DNA of 64,000 bases from Tamaricihabitans halophyticus (GCF_004340875.1 NZ_SLXQ01000004.1:62001-126000); one strand, 5' to 3'. Shown: positions 1 to 10,377, counted from the first letter of the stretch. Program-made: numbers and translations. Notes: generated from the letters alone by a model not told the origin.

Positions 1-393
1 CTCGTAGCGGATGTCCTCGCGGGTTGGTCGCTCGGTGCGCTCGACGAGCGCAAGCGCGGTCAGCATCATTCCTGGGGTACAGAAACCACATTGAGCCGCG
101 CCGGCCTGGAGAAAGCAGTCCTGGATGGGGTGTGACTCCGCGTCGGCGGCCGGCAGCCCGGTGAGCGTGGTGATCTCCCGCCCTTCTACCTGGACCGCGA
201 AAAGCAGGCAGGCGCTTACCGGTTCGCCATCCAGCAGGATCGTGCAGGTACCACAGACGCCTTCCCCGCAGCCGTAACGAACGTCGGCCATGCCGAGGTC
301 GTCGTGCAGCGCGTCAAGCAGCAACCGGTTGGTGCCTACCCACAACTCGTGCGTACGACCGTTCACCCGTAGCTGGACCTGTGTTTTCGTCAT
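1..393 (-). CDS. 2Fe-2S subunit of a CoxS/xanthine dehydrogenase-type molybdenum hydroxylase (partial)
   Basis: The gene starts at ATG 393-391 and runs off the left edge, leaving 131 residues. The plant-ferredoxin cluster is visible as C42, C47, C50 and C62 (YGCGEGVCGTC, then AC). The first half of the second 2Fe-2S cluster is C102/C105 in QCGFCTPGM. Family knowledge: this small subunit passes electrons from the molybdopterin site to the FAD subunit in the cytoplasm. The start overlaps the stop of the FAD-subunit gene as ATGA, so the two are translationally coupled. The molybdopterin subunit is not in the window and probably lies just to the left. The substrate cannot be read from this subunit. 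Confidence 0.93.
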   Translation of the reverse strand, partial: MTKTQVQLRVNGRTHELWVGTNRLLLDALHDDLGMADVRYGCGEGVCGTCTILLDGEPVSACLLFAVQVEGREITTLTGLPAADAESHPIQDCFLQAGAAQCGFCTPGMMLTALALVERTERPTREDIRYE

Positions 394-1280
394 ACGCCAG
401 CTCCCTTGCTCTCGGCGCGTCCGCGCTCGATCGCCTTCCCGAGCGCGCGATAGGTGAGGACCTCGGTGAGGCGCCGCCGATAGTCAGCGCTGGCGTGCAC
501 ATCGGACTCGGGCGACACGGTGGCGGCGGCTGCTGCCCCAACAGCCCGGAGCTCGTCATCGCGCCCGGTCCCGCCGACGGCCGCCGACAGGAGCTCATCG
601 GAGAGGATCAACGGCCGGTCAGCGACGCCCCCGACCACGACGCGCAGTGCCGTGACCGTGTGCGCATCGGAGCTCAGCGTGGCGGTCGCCGCCACTTCGA
701 CCGTGGCGAAGTCGGAGTAGCGGCGAACGGTTTCCAGAAAGGCCCAACCTTGGCCGTGCTTGCGGATCGGTAACCTGATCTCGGTCAGCAACTCGTCCTC
801 GGCGAGATCCGTGGTGAGATAGCTGCGCAGAAACCGTTCGGCATCGATCACTCGTTGGCCCCGCGGGGAGTGGGCAATCAATTGACCGTCAAGCGCAAGC
901 ACCATGCACGGGATCTCTCCACTGGGATCCGCATGGCACATGCTGCCACCAACGGTTCCTCGTGCACGTACCCGGACGTTGCCGATCTGCGCGGCCCCTT
1001 CGGCAAGTATCGGACAATGCTCACGAACTAATGGTGAACGCAGCAGATCCTGGTGCCGCGTCAGCGCAGAGAGCACCAGTCGATCGTCGGCCACTCGCGG
1101 CTCTACGGCGCCGATCGGGTTGATATCGATGAGTCCAGCCGGCTGCACCAGACGTAGATTCAACATCGGCACCAGGCTCTGTCCACCGGCGAGAATCTTG
1201 CCGTCCTCACCCCAGATGCGGTGCAGCTCGACGGCTTCCTCCCAGGAATCGGCGAGCTGGTACTCGAACGCGCCGGTCAT
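390..1280 (-). CDS. FAD-binding (medium) subunit of a CoxM/xanthine dehydrogenase-type molybdenum hydroxylase
   Basis: The protein is 296 residues, normal for CoxM/CutM subunits. The FAD pyrophosphate-binding stretch AGGQSLVPML sits near residue 32. The second FAD motif, RARGTVGGSMCHADPSGE, follows near residue 105, and a C-terminal CO_deh_flav_C-like domain ends the protein. It should carry electrons from the 2Fe-2S subunit to an acceptor. Its start overlaps the CoA-transferase B stop by four bases (ATGA) and its stop overlaps the next ATG, so it is an internal cistron of a tightly coupled operon. The pairing with a CoA-transferase suggests oxidation of an organic acid or N-heterocycle rather than CO; that is inference. 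Confidence 0.93.
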   Translation of the reverse strand: MTGAFEYQLADSWEEAVELHRIWGEDGKILAGGQSLVPMLNLRLVQPAGLIDINPIGAVEPRVADDRLVLSALTRHQDLLRSPLVREHCPILAEGAAQIGNVRVRARGTVGGSMCHADPSGEIPCMVLALDGQLIAHSPRGQRVIDAERFLRSYLTTDLAEDELLTEIRLPIRKHGQGWAFLETVRRYSDFATVEVAATATLSSDAHTVTALRVVVGGVADRPLILSDELLSAAVGGTGRDDELRAVGAAAAATVSPESDVHASADYRRRLTEVLTYRALGKAIERGRAESKGAGV

Positions 1281-2065
1281 CGCGACACCGTCGACACCTG
1301 CGTTGCCGGCTCACGATCAGCCGACTCACCAGTCAGTTCACGCAGCATTGCTAGCTCGGTCGCACTCGGCGCGGGCAACTGTGCCAGTTCGTCGTGTACC
1401 AGCAAGTCGAATCCGGTCGCGGTACGTACCTCGTCAAGCGTCACGTCCGGTTGTAGGGCGCGTACCCGCATCCGTTTGCTGGTTGGCTCGAAATCGAGCA
1501 GGGCCAGATCGGTGACGACATGGCTCGGCCCGCCGTAGACCAGTCCCGCCTCGACTCGAGCCGCGCCACCGGTGAGGTACCCGGGGCTCGTGACGAAGTC
1601 GACGCGTTCGACAAACCTGCGTGGCTCGTGGGTGGTGACGACGAGAGTCTCGTTGCACAACGAAATGATGTCGTTGGCGCCACCGCTTCCCGGTAGCCGA
1701 ACCGTCGGCCTGGTTGGCTCACCAATAACGCTGGTATTGATGTTGCCGTACGGGTCGATCTGGGCGACACCGAGGAATCCGTAGTCGAAGAACCCGCGCT
1801 GCGCGAGCAGGAAGATATCGGTGATCCCGGTGAACATCGCCGCGCCGGCCGCGGCGCGAAGTTCGTTCGTGGAACTGGGCAACATCCCAGGATGGGGGGT
1901 GGTACCAATGATCCCGCCCTCGAGAATAATCGTCAGATTTGGCGCACGATGGCGTTTCGCCAAGGTCGAGGCGACCAGCGGGAGGCCAATTCCCGCGAAC
2001 ACCACGCGATCATCCCGCAGCAGCCTGCTTGCCGCCACGGTCATCAGTTCGTCCTTCGCGTTCAT
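1277..2065 (-). CDS. CoA-transferase family, subunit B
   Basis: This 262-residue protein resembles the beta subunit of glutaconate/3-oxoacid CoA-transferases. The segment ILEGGIIGTTP places E49 where these enzymes carry their catalytic glutamate. It also has the glycine-rich RLPGSGGANDI segment. Related pairs (IpdAB) act as ring-opening hydrolases in steroid breakdown rather than as transferases, so the exact reaction is open. It overlaps both neighbours by four bases (ATGA) and must pair with the subunit A gene directly upstream. The context with a molybdenum hydroxylase and an LLM oxidoreductase suggests a catabolic step on a CoA ester. Confidence 0.88.
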   Translation of the reverse strand: MNAKDELMTVAASRLLRDDRVVFAGIGLPLVASTLAKRHRAPNLTIILEGGIIGTTPHPGMLPSSTNELRAAAGAAMFTGITDIFLLAQRGFFDYGFLGVAQIDPYGNINTSVIGEPTRPTVRLPGSGGANDIISLCNETLVVTTHEPRRFVERVDFVTSPGYLTGGAARVEAGLVYGGPSHVVTDLALLDFEPTSKRMRVRALQPDVTLDEVRTATGFDLLVHDELAQLPAPSATELAMLRELTGESADREPATQVSTVSR

Positions 2066-3021
2066 CGCGGCATCAACTCCTGCGCACGGAGCTGCTGGGC
2101 ACGCAGCCGTTCGCTACCGATATCCGCGAGAAACCCACTGAAGTCGGCGTGCTTGCCAACGTGCCGCTCGACGTACTCGCGTGCCGCGGCGACCCCGGTT
2201 TCCCGCACGGCGCGCATGTACTCGTCCACGTGTTCACTGTCTACTTCGTACTTGCCGTAACATTCGTGCGGATACGCGCCGTACGGCACTTCCACGACCG
2301 CGTCCACGGCGAAGTGTGGGATCACCGTGCTGCCCGGATCCCGGCGAATCTCTTCGGTTGTGACAATCTCCTCGGCACTGAGCACGACCCGTCGCGACGC
2401 CCGTGCCATCTCCGCGTCCATCAACGGGTAGCCATCGATCTGCGCGTTTCCGTACTGGTCGGCGCGGTGTACGTGGATCAATGCCACGTCCGGATTGAGG
2501 CTCGGGATCGCGAGCAACCGTTGTCCGGTGAACGGACAGACGACTGGTGCCGTTTCGGTGTTGTTCGCCAAGTCGGATCCGAGCATGCTTACCGTGGGCA
2601 GGAACGGGACTCCCATCGCACCCGCCTGATAGCGCATCCCCATACCGAGGTGGCTCCATTCCTCGAAGCGCGCCTGGCCGTTTTCCACACAGTGCCGGAG
2701 AATTCGTGCGAGGCCCCAGCCATGCCCGATCCCGACCCAGCTGGTCACGACCGTATCGGCCATGCCGGTGCCGAGGAACAGTTCGACCTCGTAGCAGCTC
2801 AATGGCCGGGAAAGAGTCAGTCCCGTGCGCTCCTGCCGAAGGATCTCGAACAGCAGAGCCATGGGTGTACGCGCGTAGTTTGTCCCACCTACCGCGATAT
2901 GGTCACCGGAGCGCACCAGTTCGATTGCCTCGGCCGCACTCACCCGTTTGTCGGTCACCGGACGGACCGTCGACTCCAGTTCGGCGCGCGCGGTACGGAT
3001 CGGCGATGGGGCGGTCATCAT
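2062..3021 (-). CDS. CoA-transferase family, subunit A
   Basis: The protein is 319 residues with the family I CoA-transferase alpha fold. A glycine-rich N-terminal stretch (SGDHIAVGGTNYARTP) is followed by SLNPDVALIHVHRADQYGN, a segment typical of glutaconate CoA-transferase A and IpdA-like proteins. It lies immediately upstream of subunit B with a four-base overlap, and downstream of the LLM oxidoreductase with the same kind of overlap. The length is normal and no lesion was seen. Substrate unknown; probably a dicarboxylic or keto acid made by the associated oxidoreductases. Confidence 0.88.
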   Translation of the reverse strand: MMTAPSPIRTARAELESTVRPVTDKRVSAAEAIELVRSGDHIAVGGTNYARTPMALLFEILRQERTGLTLSRPLSCYEVELFLGTGMADTVVTSWVGIGHGWGLARILRHCVENGQARFEEWSHLGMGMRYQAGAMGVPFLPTVSMLGSDLANNTETAPVVCPFTGQRLLAIPSLNPDVALIHVHRADQYGNAQIDGYPLMDAEMARASRRVVLSAEEIVTTEEIRRDPGSTVIPHFAVDAVVEVPYGAYPHECYGKYEVDSEHVDEYMRAVRETGVAAAREYVERHVGKHADFSGFLADIGSERLRAQQLRAQELMPR

Positions 3022-3980
3022 GCGCCGCCAACCCGCGCCGGAGCAACCTCCAACAGCGGTCGCACCTGCTCGGTGAATCGCTCGAGCTGCTCGAGGTCAT
3101 AGCGGTATGGCACGAGCGCGATATGCCGTGTACCCGCGTTGATGTGCGCGGCCAGTTGTTCCGCGCACTGTTCTGGCGTCCCTCGGATGGCACTTTCTGG
3201 CGTGGCATCGCTCCACTCGGGATTGTCGAAGTGCTCTGCGAGGAACGGGCCGACCTTCCTGGACGCGGATTCGAAGGAGGAGTCGATGCACAGCGGTAGC
3301 TGAGCCACGTTGGTCAGCGTGTCTGGATCCCTGCCGGCCTCCGCGGCGAAATCGCGGATCTTCGCCCAGGAGCGCGCGAACGCCTCCGCCGTATAGAAGT
3401 ACGTCAGCCAGCCGTCCCCCAGCGTCGCCACCCTGCGCAGCACTCGATCGACGTATCCACCGATCAGCACGCGGGGCCGTGGTCGTGGCTTCGGCAGCAT
3501 CCGCACCCGCCGGAACGAAAGGTCCTCCCACTCCCCTGTCACCTCGTCATCGCCCCACAGGCGGTAGCACACGTCGAGATTGCGTTCGAACCGCTTGCCA
3601 CGTCCCTTGAACGGGCTTCCGGTAGCCGCGAACTCGCGCTCGTACCAGCCAGCCGCGACCCCGAGGCACAGCCGCCCACCGGACGCGGACTGCAAGGTGG
3701 CCGCCGTCTTGGCGAGTAACGCCGGATCCCGGATCGGCAGTACCAGTACTCCGGTACCCAGCGTCATCGTGCTGGTATGACTGGCCAGCGCGGTGAGCGT
3801 GGTGAGGGCTTCAAAACACGGGAACGGCTGCTTGGAACCAAGAAACAAATGGTCCCATGCCCACAGTGAGGTGAACCCGAGCTCCTCCGCCCGAGTTGCG
3901 TAGTTGATCAGCCGGCCCATATCCGGGCTGGCTGACGCCGAGGTGAAGTTCTCGATAGCGACGCCGTACTCGACAGTCAT
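3018..3980 (-). CDS. LLM-class flavin (F420- or FMN-dependent) oxidoreductase
   Basis: This 320-residue protein has the luciferase-like TIM-barrel signature: EELGFTSLWAWDHLF near residue 33, LGTGVLVLPIRDP near residue 75, and RLCLGVAAGWYEREFAATG near residue 105. The RVLIGGYVDRVLRRVATLGDGW segment is typical of F420-dependent TIGR03619-like members. It is the first gene of the five-gene leftward operon and overlaps CoA-transferase A by four bases. Its start faces pxpA across a 189-base region with two inverted-repeat sites. Cofactor choice between F420 and FMN cannot be settled by reading. Confidence 0.9.
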   Translation of the reverse strand: MTVEYGVAIENFTSASASPDMGRLINYATRAEELGFTSLWAWDHLFLGSKQPFPCFEALTTLTALASHTSTMTLGTGVLVLPIRDPALLAKTAATLQSASGGRLCLGVAAGWYEREFAATGSPFKGRGKRFERNLDVCYRLWGDDEVTGEWEDLSFRRVRMLPKPRPRPRVLIGGYVDRVLRRVATLGDGWLTYFYTAEAFARSWAKIRDFAAEAGRDPDTLTNVAQLPLCIDSSFESASRKVGPFLAEHFDNPEWSDATPESAIRGTPEQCAEQLAAHINAGTRHIALVPYRYDLEQLERFTEQVRPLLEVAPARVGGA

Positions 3981-4015
3981 GAGCGCTCCAGTTGGGCGGT
4001 TTGGTGGCTGCGATG

Positions 4016-4072
4016 TTGTCCGACATTAGGGCCAGCCGGTCCGGCAGTCAGTGGCAAAAGTTGTCTAACAAC
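4016..4072. promoter_or_regulatory. Two TTGT-N3-ACAW operator-like sites between divergent operons
   Basis: Site 1 at 4016-4026 reads TTGTCCGACAT. Site 2 at 4060-4072 reads GTTGTCTAACAAC, a perfect 5-bp inverted repeat around CTA. Both match the general TNGT-N3-ACNA half-site pattern bound by FadR-subfamily GntR regulators. They sit in the only intergenic space serving both the LLM/CoA-transferase/molybdenum-hydroxylase operon and pxpABC, so one regulator probably controls both. No GntR gene is adjacent inside the window. Confidence 0.5.
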
Positions 4073-4169
4073 CATTCGATGTGTAGTCACCGTTCGACAT
4101 CGACGTGTCCGCAGGTACTCGGCATGATCGGCATCCAGGCAGTACGCACTGATGAGGAGGCCGTAGCCC

Positions 4170-4949
4170 ATGACTGGTCCAGCTGAGCACGCCCCTGCGA
4201 TCGCGCTGACCACCGATATCGGCGAAGGCTTCGGGATGTGGACGATCGCGGATGACGACGCCTTGCTCGACCTTGTCACGAGCGCGAACATCGCCTGCGG
4301 GTTTCACGCCGGAGATCCGGACATCATGCGTCGTACCTGCGCGCGCGCCGCACGCAACGGCGTGGCCATCGGCGCACAGGTCAGTTACCGGGACCTGGCC
4401 GGGTTCGGTCGGCGGTACGTAGCCGTGCAACCGGACACGCTCACCAATGACCTGATCTACCAGATCGGCGCGCTGGATGGTTTCGCTCGTATCGCCGGGA
4501 CCTCGGTAACCTACGTACGCGCGCACGGCGCGCTGTACAACGTCGCCGCAACGGACACCGCGCACGCAGCCGCGCTGGTCGAGGCGGTGGCCAAGTACGA
4601 TCCGAAGCTGCCGTTGCTCTGCCAGGTCGGCACCGAGACCTGGCGGCTTGCCGCCGAGGCAGGGCTGACCACGATCGCCGAGGCGTTCGTGGATCGCGCT
4701 TATACCTCCGGTGGACTGCTCGTTCCACGGACCGAAGCCAACGCGATGGTGACCGACCCGGACGCCGCGGCGAAACGGGCGGTACAGATGGTTTTCGCCG
4801 GCGAGCTGACCGCGATCACCGGAGAAACCATCGCGGTGCAAGCCCAGTCGCTCCTCGTGCACTCGGACACCTCCGGTGCGGTGGAAATCGCCCGGGCTAC
4901 CCGAGACGCGCTGGAATCGGCCGGCGCACGGTTGGTACCGCAGGCCTGA
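4170..4949 (+). CDS. pxpA: 5-oxoprolinase subunit A, LamB/YcsF family
   Basis: This 259-residue protein has the LamB/YcsF hallmarks: the N-terminal DIGEGFGMW, then ANIACGFHAGDP near residue 44, and the AIGAQVSYRDLAGFGRR segment. Normally this family reads LNEGFG and HPGYPD; QVSYRDLAGF is the equivalent. Family knowledge: PxpA with PxpB and PxpC forms an ATP-dependent 5-oxoprolinase that opens pyroglutamate to glutamate. A GAGGAGG ribosome site lies about 10 bases before the ATG. It is followed 15 bases later by pxpB. Given the neighbourhood, an alternative lactam substrate is possible. Confidence 0.92.
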   Translation: MTGPAEHAPAIALTTDIGEGFGMWTIADDDALLDLVTSANIACGFHAGDPDIMRRTCARAARNGVAIGAQVSYRDLAGFGRRYVAVQPDTLTNDLIYQIGALDGFARIAGTSVTYVRAHGALYNVAATDTAHAAALVEAVAKYDPKLPLLCQVGTETWRLAAEAGLTTIAEAFVDRAYTSGGLLVPRTEANAMVTDPDAAAKRAVQMVFAGELTAITGETIAVQAQSLLVHSDTSGAVEIARATRDALESAGARLVPQA

Positions 4950-4964
4950 TCTTGGCCAGCGGTC

Positions 4965-5582
4965 ATGCGACTACTCCGGTGCGCCGACTCCGGGCTACTC
5001 GTCGAGTTGGCGGATATCGATGCGGTACTCGCGCTCTACGACGCGCTCGTGGCGGCAACTGATCGTCCCGAATGGATCGTCGACCTGGTCCCGGCCGCAC
5101 GCACTCTACTGGTGGTGCTGGACCCGACCCGAGCCGATTTCACCGAGCTGGAACGGTTGCTCAGGAACACTCGGCCGACTCGACGGCAACCGAGCGACGT
5201 CGGCACGCTGCGTATTCCGGTGCGTTACGACGGCGCGGATCTGTCCAGCGTGGCGGAGTTGACCGGACTGACGACGGCGGAGATCGTCACCGCGCACACT
5301 GGTACTGAATGGACAGTCGCGTTCGGAGGGTTCGCACCGGGGTTCGGGTACCTGGTGAATGGCGACCCACGGCTGCGCGTCCCTCGGGCGAAAGTGCCGC
5401 GCACCAAGGTTCCCGCCGGGTCAGTCGGGCTCGCTGGCGAGTTCAGTGGGATCTACCCGCGTGAGTCGCCGGGCGGCTGGCAGCTGATCGGCCGTACGGA
5501 GCTCGAACTGTGGCGAACGGACCGACAACCACCAGCCTTGTTACGGCCCGGCGTGCGGGTGCGTTTCGAGGATGTCGGGTGA
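4965..5582 (+). CDS. pxpB: 5-oxoprolinase subunit B, KipI family
   Basis: The protein is 205 residues, the usual length for PxpB/KipI. It shows the AHSA1-like N-terminal half and the conserved cyclophilin-like motif AFGGFAPGFGYL near residue 120, followed by RVPRAKVPRTKVPAGSVGLAGEFSGIYP, split here only for description of its two halves. The PRESPGGWQLIGRT motif ends the family core. It lies between pxpA and pxpC in the standard A-B-C order. KipI itself is a kinase inhibitor in Bacillus, but the complete ABC arrangement supports the metabolic role. Confidence 0.92.
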   Translation: MRLLRCADSGLLVELADIDAVLALYDALVAATDRPEWIVDLVPAARTLLVVLDPTRADFTELERLLRNTRPTRRQPSDVGTLRIPVRYDGADLSSVAELTGLTTAEIVTAHTGTEWTVAFGGFAPGFGYLVNGDPRLRVPRAKVPRTKVPAGSVGLAGEFSGIYPRESPGGWQLIGRTELELWRTDRQPPALLRPGVRVRFEDVG

Positions 5583-5609
5583 CAGCCTTCGCGAACGGAG
5601 GACGCGGCC

Positions 5610-6476
5610 ATGTCCGAGCTCTGCATCGTCGCTACCGGCCCGCTGAGCACGGTGCAGGACCTGGGCCGTCATGGGCTTGCGGAGATCGGGGTCGGCGCTT
5701 CGGGTGCCGCCGATCAGGGTTCCTTTCGGCTGGCGAACCGCCTGCTCGGTAATCCCGAATCCGCCGCGGCCATCGAGGTAACCCTTGGTGGACTTGTCGT
5801 TCGCGCACCGTGCCCGCTGACGATCGCCATCACTGGAGCGCCGTGTCCGATCATGGTGGGCAACCGCTCCGAAGCGTTGAACACGGTGTTGCGGCTGCCC
5901 GCGGAGGTACCGCTGCGGCTCGGCCAGCCTGACCACGGTCTGCGCAGCTACCTTGGCGTGCGCGGCGGAATCGATCTGCCACCGGTGCTCGGTTCGCGCT
6001 CGACCGATCTGCTGGCAGGTATCGGCCCAGCCGCGCTTCGAGCCGGCGACACAGTTCCGGTCGGACCGGCACCATCGCGATTTCCGGTGTTGGACACCGC
6101 GCCGGTCGATGGGCCCGCGGCCGGTGACCGCACCCTGCGGGTGCGGCTGGGACCACGGCACGACTGGTTCACCGAGGAGGCGATCAACTGCTTGCTGACC
6201 GCACGATACGAGGCGACCTCGGAAAGCAACCGCGTCGGCATGCGACTGGCCGGTCCACCGCTACACAGAGCCGAACCAGCCGAGCTTCCCAGTGAAGGTG
6301 CCGTAACGGGCGCGCTACAGGTACCGCCAGCCGGACTGCCTACCCTGTTTCTCGCCGATCATCCGATCACCGGCGGATACCCAGTGATCGCGGTGGTCCG
6401 TGCCGCCGACTTGGACGCCGCGGCACAGATCCGCCCCGGTACCGGGCTGCGCTTCCGACTCGACACCATCCACTGA
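5610..6476 (+). CDS. pxpC: 5-oxoprolinase subunit C, biotin-dependent carboxyltransferase/KipA family
   Basis: This 288-residue protein begins with the diagnostic LSTVQDLGRHGLAEIGVGAS. It continues with GAADQGSFRLANRLLGNPE, and has SYLGVRGGIDLPPVLGSRST near residue 113 and the C-terminal DHPITGGYPVIAVV. These match KipA/PxpC, which forms the catalytic complex with PxpB. A GGAGGA ribosome site stands about ten bases upstream of the ATG at 5610. It is the last gene of pxpABC. A short inverted repeat follows at 6519-6534 before the convergent HAD gene. Confidence 0.93.
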   Translation: MSELCIVATGPLSTVQDLGRHGLAEIGVGASGAADQGSFRLANRLLGNPESAAAIEVTLGGLVVRAPCPLTIAITGAPCPIMVGNRSEALNTVLRLPAEVPLRLGQPDHGLRSYLGVRGGIDLPPVLGSRSTDLLAGIGPAALRAGDTVPVGPAPSRFPVLDTAPVDGPAAGDRTLRVRLGPRHDWFTEEAINCLLTARYEATSESNRVGMRLAGPPLHRAEPAELPSEGAVTGALQVPPAGLPTLFLADHPITGGYPVIAVVRAADLDAAAQIRPGTGLRFRLDTIH

Positions 6477-6531
6477 GGACAGCGAGTGGCTGGATCAAGA
6501 GTTGTTGGCAGTATCGGTTGACCGCGATCGG

Positions 6532-7029
6532 TCAGGGCCCCCGTAGCCACAGGTCGAGGACTGCGATGTCCTCGACGGTAAGACCACGGGACGGCTCAAC
6601 GCGGTGGAGCAGTGCGTGGTCGCGACAATGCGTGGACACCCATTCGCGGTCGGCATCGGTGATTTCATCGTCGACCCATGCGAAGCGGCGTCCGGCCGCC
6701 CACTCCGCGAGGGGCCGGGTCTTCCAGTGCAGACCGAACCACTGGTCTTCCCGCTCGCGTTCAGCGGTGGGTTCCGGCCAGTGCACGACGGGTAACGACG
6801 GTAGCCCTAGCCGGGGCGCCAGCTCGACATTCGCTTCCTGTTCCCAGGTCGTGGCCCAGATCAGGTCACACGGCAATGCGGCCAGCCCATGCCCCACTTG
6901 CGGGGTGAACCGGTCCAGGTACGAACCCGTCCTGGCACCGAGCCCTGCGCCGCTGGGGTCATCGCCAAAGGGCAGCAGGGTTCCGTCAACATCGAGGAAC
7001 AGCAAGGGGCGTTGCCGGTCAGGCGTCAT
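6532..7029 (-). CDS. HAD-domain protein (HAD_SAK_2-like), function unknown
   Basis: The protein is 165 residues. It opens with the HAD motif I, LLFLDVDGTLLPFG, with the nucleophile and acid/base aspartates at the DVD positions. Motif II-like ATTWEQEAN follows near residue 60. Motif IV-like FAWVDDEITDADREW near residue 116 supplies the metal aspartates. This layout is that of small standalone HAD proteins common in actinomycetes, probable phosphatases without known substrate. It lies downstream of the katG terminator and convergent with pxpC, so it is probably a single-gene unit. Confidence 0.85.
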   Translation of the reverse strand: MTPDRQRPLLFLDVDGTLLPFGDDPSGAGLGARTGSYLDRFTPQVGHGLAALPCDLIWATTWEQEANVELAPRLGLPSLPVVHWPEPTAEREREDQWFGLHWKTRPLAEWAAGRRFAWVDDEITDADREWVSTHCRDHALLHRVEPSRGLTVEDIAVLDLWLRGP

Positions 7030-7061
7030 GCCGCGGAGTCCTCAGGTACTACGGGTGCCGA

Positions 7062-7096
7062 TGGCTAGGGCCGACTCCTATAGCCGGCCCTAGCCA
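7062..7096 (-). terminator. Terminator-like hairpin after katG
   Basis: Bases 7062-7073 and 7085-7096 form a perfect 12-bp stem (TGGCTAGGGCCG with its complement) closed by an 11-base loop. It starts eight bases past the katG stop on the minus strand. No U-tract follows, as is common for actinomycete terminators. Its placement supports termination of furA-katG before the HAD gene. Confidence 0.75.
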
Positions 7097-7103
7097 GCAA
7101 CGA

Positions 7104-9347
<2,244 letters not shown>

Positions 9348-9356
9348 TCAGGGTAA

Positions 9357-9788
9357 TCAGGAACTGCGTACCGTTGCACAATCAGGGCACACGCCCCAGT
9401 AGATGACCTCAGCTTCCTCCACCGCGAAACCATGATCGTCAGCCGCGGTAAGGCAGGGCGCCTCGCCCACGGCGCAGTCGACGTCGGCGATCGCCCCACA
9501 CGACCGGCACACGAGATGGTGGTGGTTGTCGCCAGTGCGCGATTCGTACCGCGCTACGGAACCGTGCGGCTGGATACGCCGAAGGAGTCCGGCGGTGGTC
9601 AGCGCACGGAGGACGTCGTAGACGGCCTGGTGGGACACCTCACCGAGACACGCGCGTACGGCACTGATGACGGACTCCGTATCCGCGTGCGGACGATCAT
9701 GGACAGCGGCGAGCACCGCGACACGAGGGCGCGTTACGCGTAGCGCCGCCTCGCGCAACATATGCTCAAAGTCCGAGGTCGTTGGCAC
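9357..9788 (-). CDS. furA: Fur-family repressor FurA
   Basis: This 143-residue regulator has the winged helix (RVTRPRVAVLAAVHDRPHAD, then VSHQAVYDVLRALTTAGLL), the dimerisation histidines in DNHHHLVCRSCG, and a second CPDC pair near the C-terminus, so both structural cysteine pairs are intact. It starts at GTG 9788. Directly downstream is katG, so it is the peroxide-sensing FurA type rather than iron-uptake Fur. A promoter/operator lies at 9806-9834 and leaves only a very short leader. Confidence 0.95.
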   Translation of the reverse strand: MPTTSDFEHMLREAALRVTRPRVAVLAAVHDRPHADTESVISAVRACLGEVSHQAVYDVLRALTTAGLLRRIQPHGSVARYESRTGDNHHHLVCRSCGAIADVDCAVGEAPCLTAADDHGFAVEEAEVIYWGVCPDCATVRSS

Positions 9789-9805
9789 GGGCGCCAGTCT
9801 GCCGG

Positions 9806-9834
9806 ATTATCTGGAATGATTCAAGAATAAGTCA
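9806..9834 (-). promoter_or_regulatory. furA-katG promoter with FurA-box-like spacer
   Basis: On the minus strand a -35-like TGACTT (9834-9829) and a -10-like GATAAT (9811-9806) are separated by exactly 17 bases. The spacer and -10 contain TTGAATCATTCCAGATAA, which closely resembles the TTGA/ATTCCAGA sequence described at mycobacterial furA promoters. Expected start of transcription falls within about ten bases of the GTG codon. This fits autoregulation by FurA. Confidence 0.65.
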
Positions 9835-9861
9835 CCCAGGCGGGTCGTCTCTCGAGATCAG

Positions 9862-10377
9862 CTACGGTGCCTCGGTAGCGGCCCGTTCCGGCACCGGACG
9901 GTGTAGCTGAACGGCCTCGACATCCGGGATCACTACCACCGGGCAGTCCGTATGCCGGATGCAGTACCCGCTGACCGTGCCATGTACCGCTTCAACCAGC
10001 CGGCCGACGCCGTGGTGTCCGAGAACCAGTAATGCAGCCTCCGCCGCGGCGGAGCTCAACACCTCGGGCGGCCAGCCTTCGACGAGCTCGGAGCGGAAAC
10101 TGACGTCTGGGTAAGCGCCGGAAACCTCAGCGACGGCGCCGGCCAACACCTTCTCGTTCGCGTCCCGCATCCCTTCGTACGTGCGGATTGGCGGCGGAAC
10201 AGCCGCGGTCCAGCCCGCGATCCCCGGGTCGTATCGCCAGACGGTCACGACGTGCACCGAACAACCCCGCAGTCGCGCCTCGGCTGCCGCCCAGTGCAGC
10301 GCCACCCTGCTCAGTTCGGAACCATCGACGCCAACGACGATGGCCCGCGAGTCGCTACCGCCCTGTTGCGCGTTCAT
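9862..10377 (-). CDS. Universal stress protein, single domain
   Basis: The 171-residue protein has one USP domain. It begins IVVGVDGSELSRVALHWAA and ends with the ATP-binding pattern G-2x-G-9x-G-T in GHHGVGRLVEAVHGTVS, followed by CPVVVIPD. Family members bind ATP and are linked to dormancy or hypoxia responses. It faces a second, two-domain USP gene across about 200 bases that contain a DosR-like box. It is followed by the furA promoter region. Confidence 0.93.
   Translation of the reverse strand: MNAQQGGSDSRAIVVGVDGSELSRVALHWAAAEARLRGCSVHVVTVWRYDPGIAGWTAAVPPPIRTYEGMRDANEKVLAGAVAEVSGAYPDVSFRSELVEGWPPEVLSSAAAEAALLVLGHHGVGRLVEAVHGTVSGYCIRHTDCPVVVIPDVEAVQLHRPVPERAATEAP

Noticed and set aside
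6519-6534. TGACCG-CGAT-CGGTCA hairpin between pxpC and the HAD gene
   Set aside because: Only six base pairs, overlapping the HAD stop codon, no T-tract; too weak to list as a terminator.
7062-7096. Hairpin considered as a FurA or redox-regulator operator
   Set aside because: It lies directly after the katG stop, with a 12-bp stem and 11-base loop, a terminator layout.
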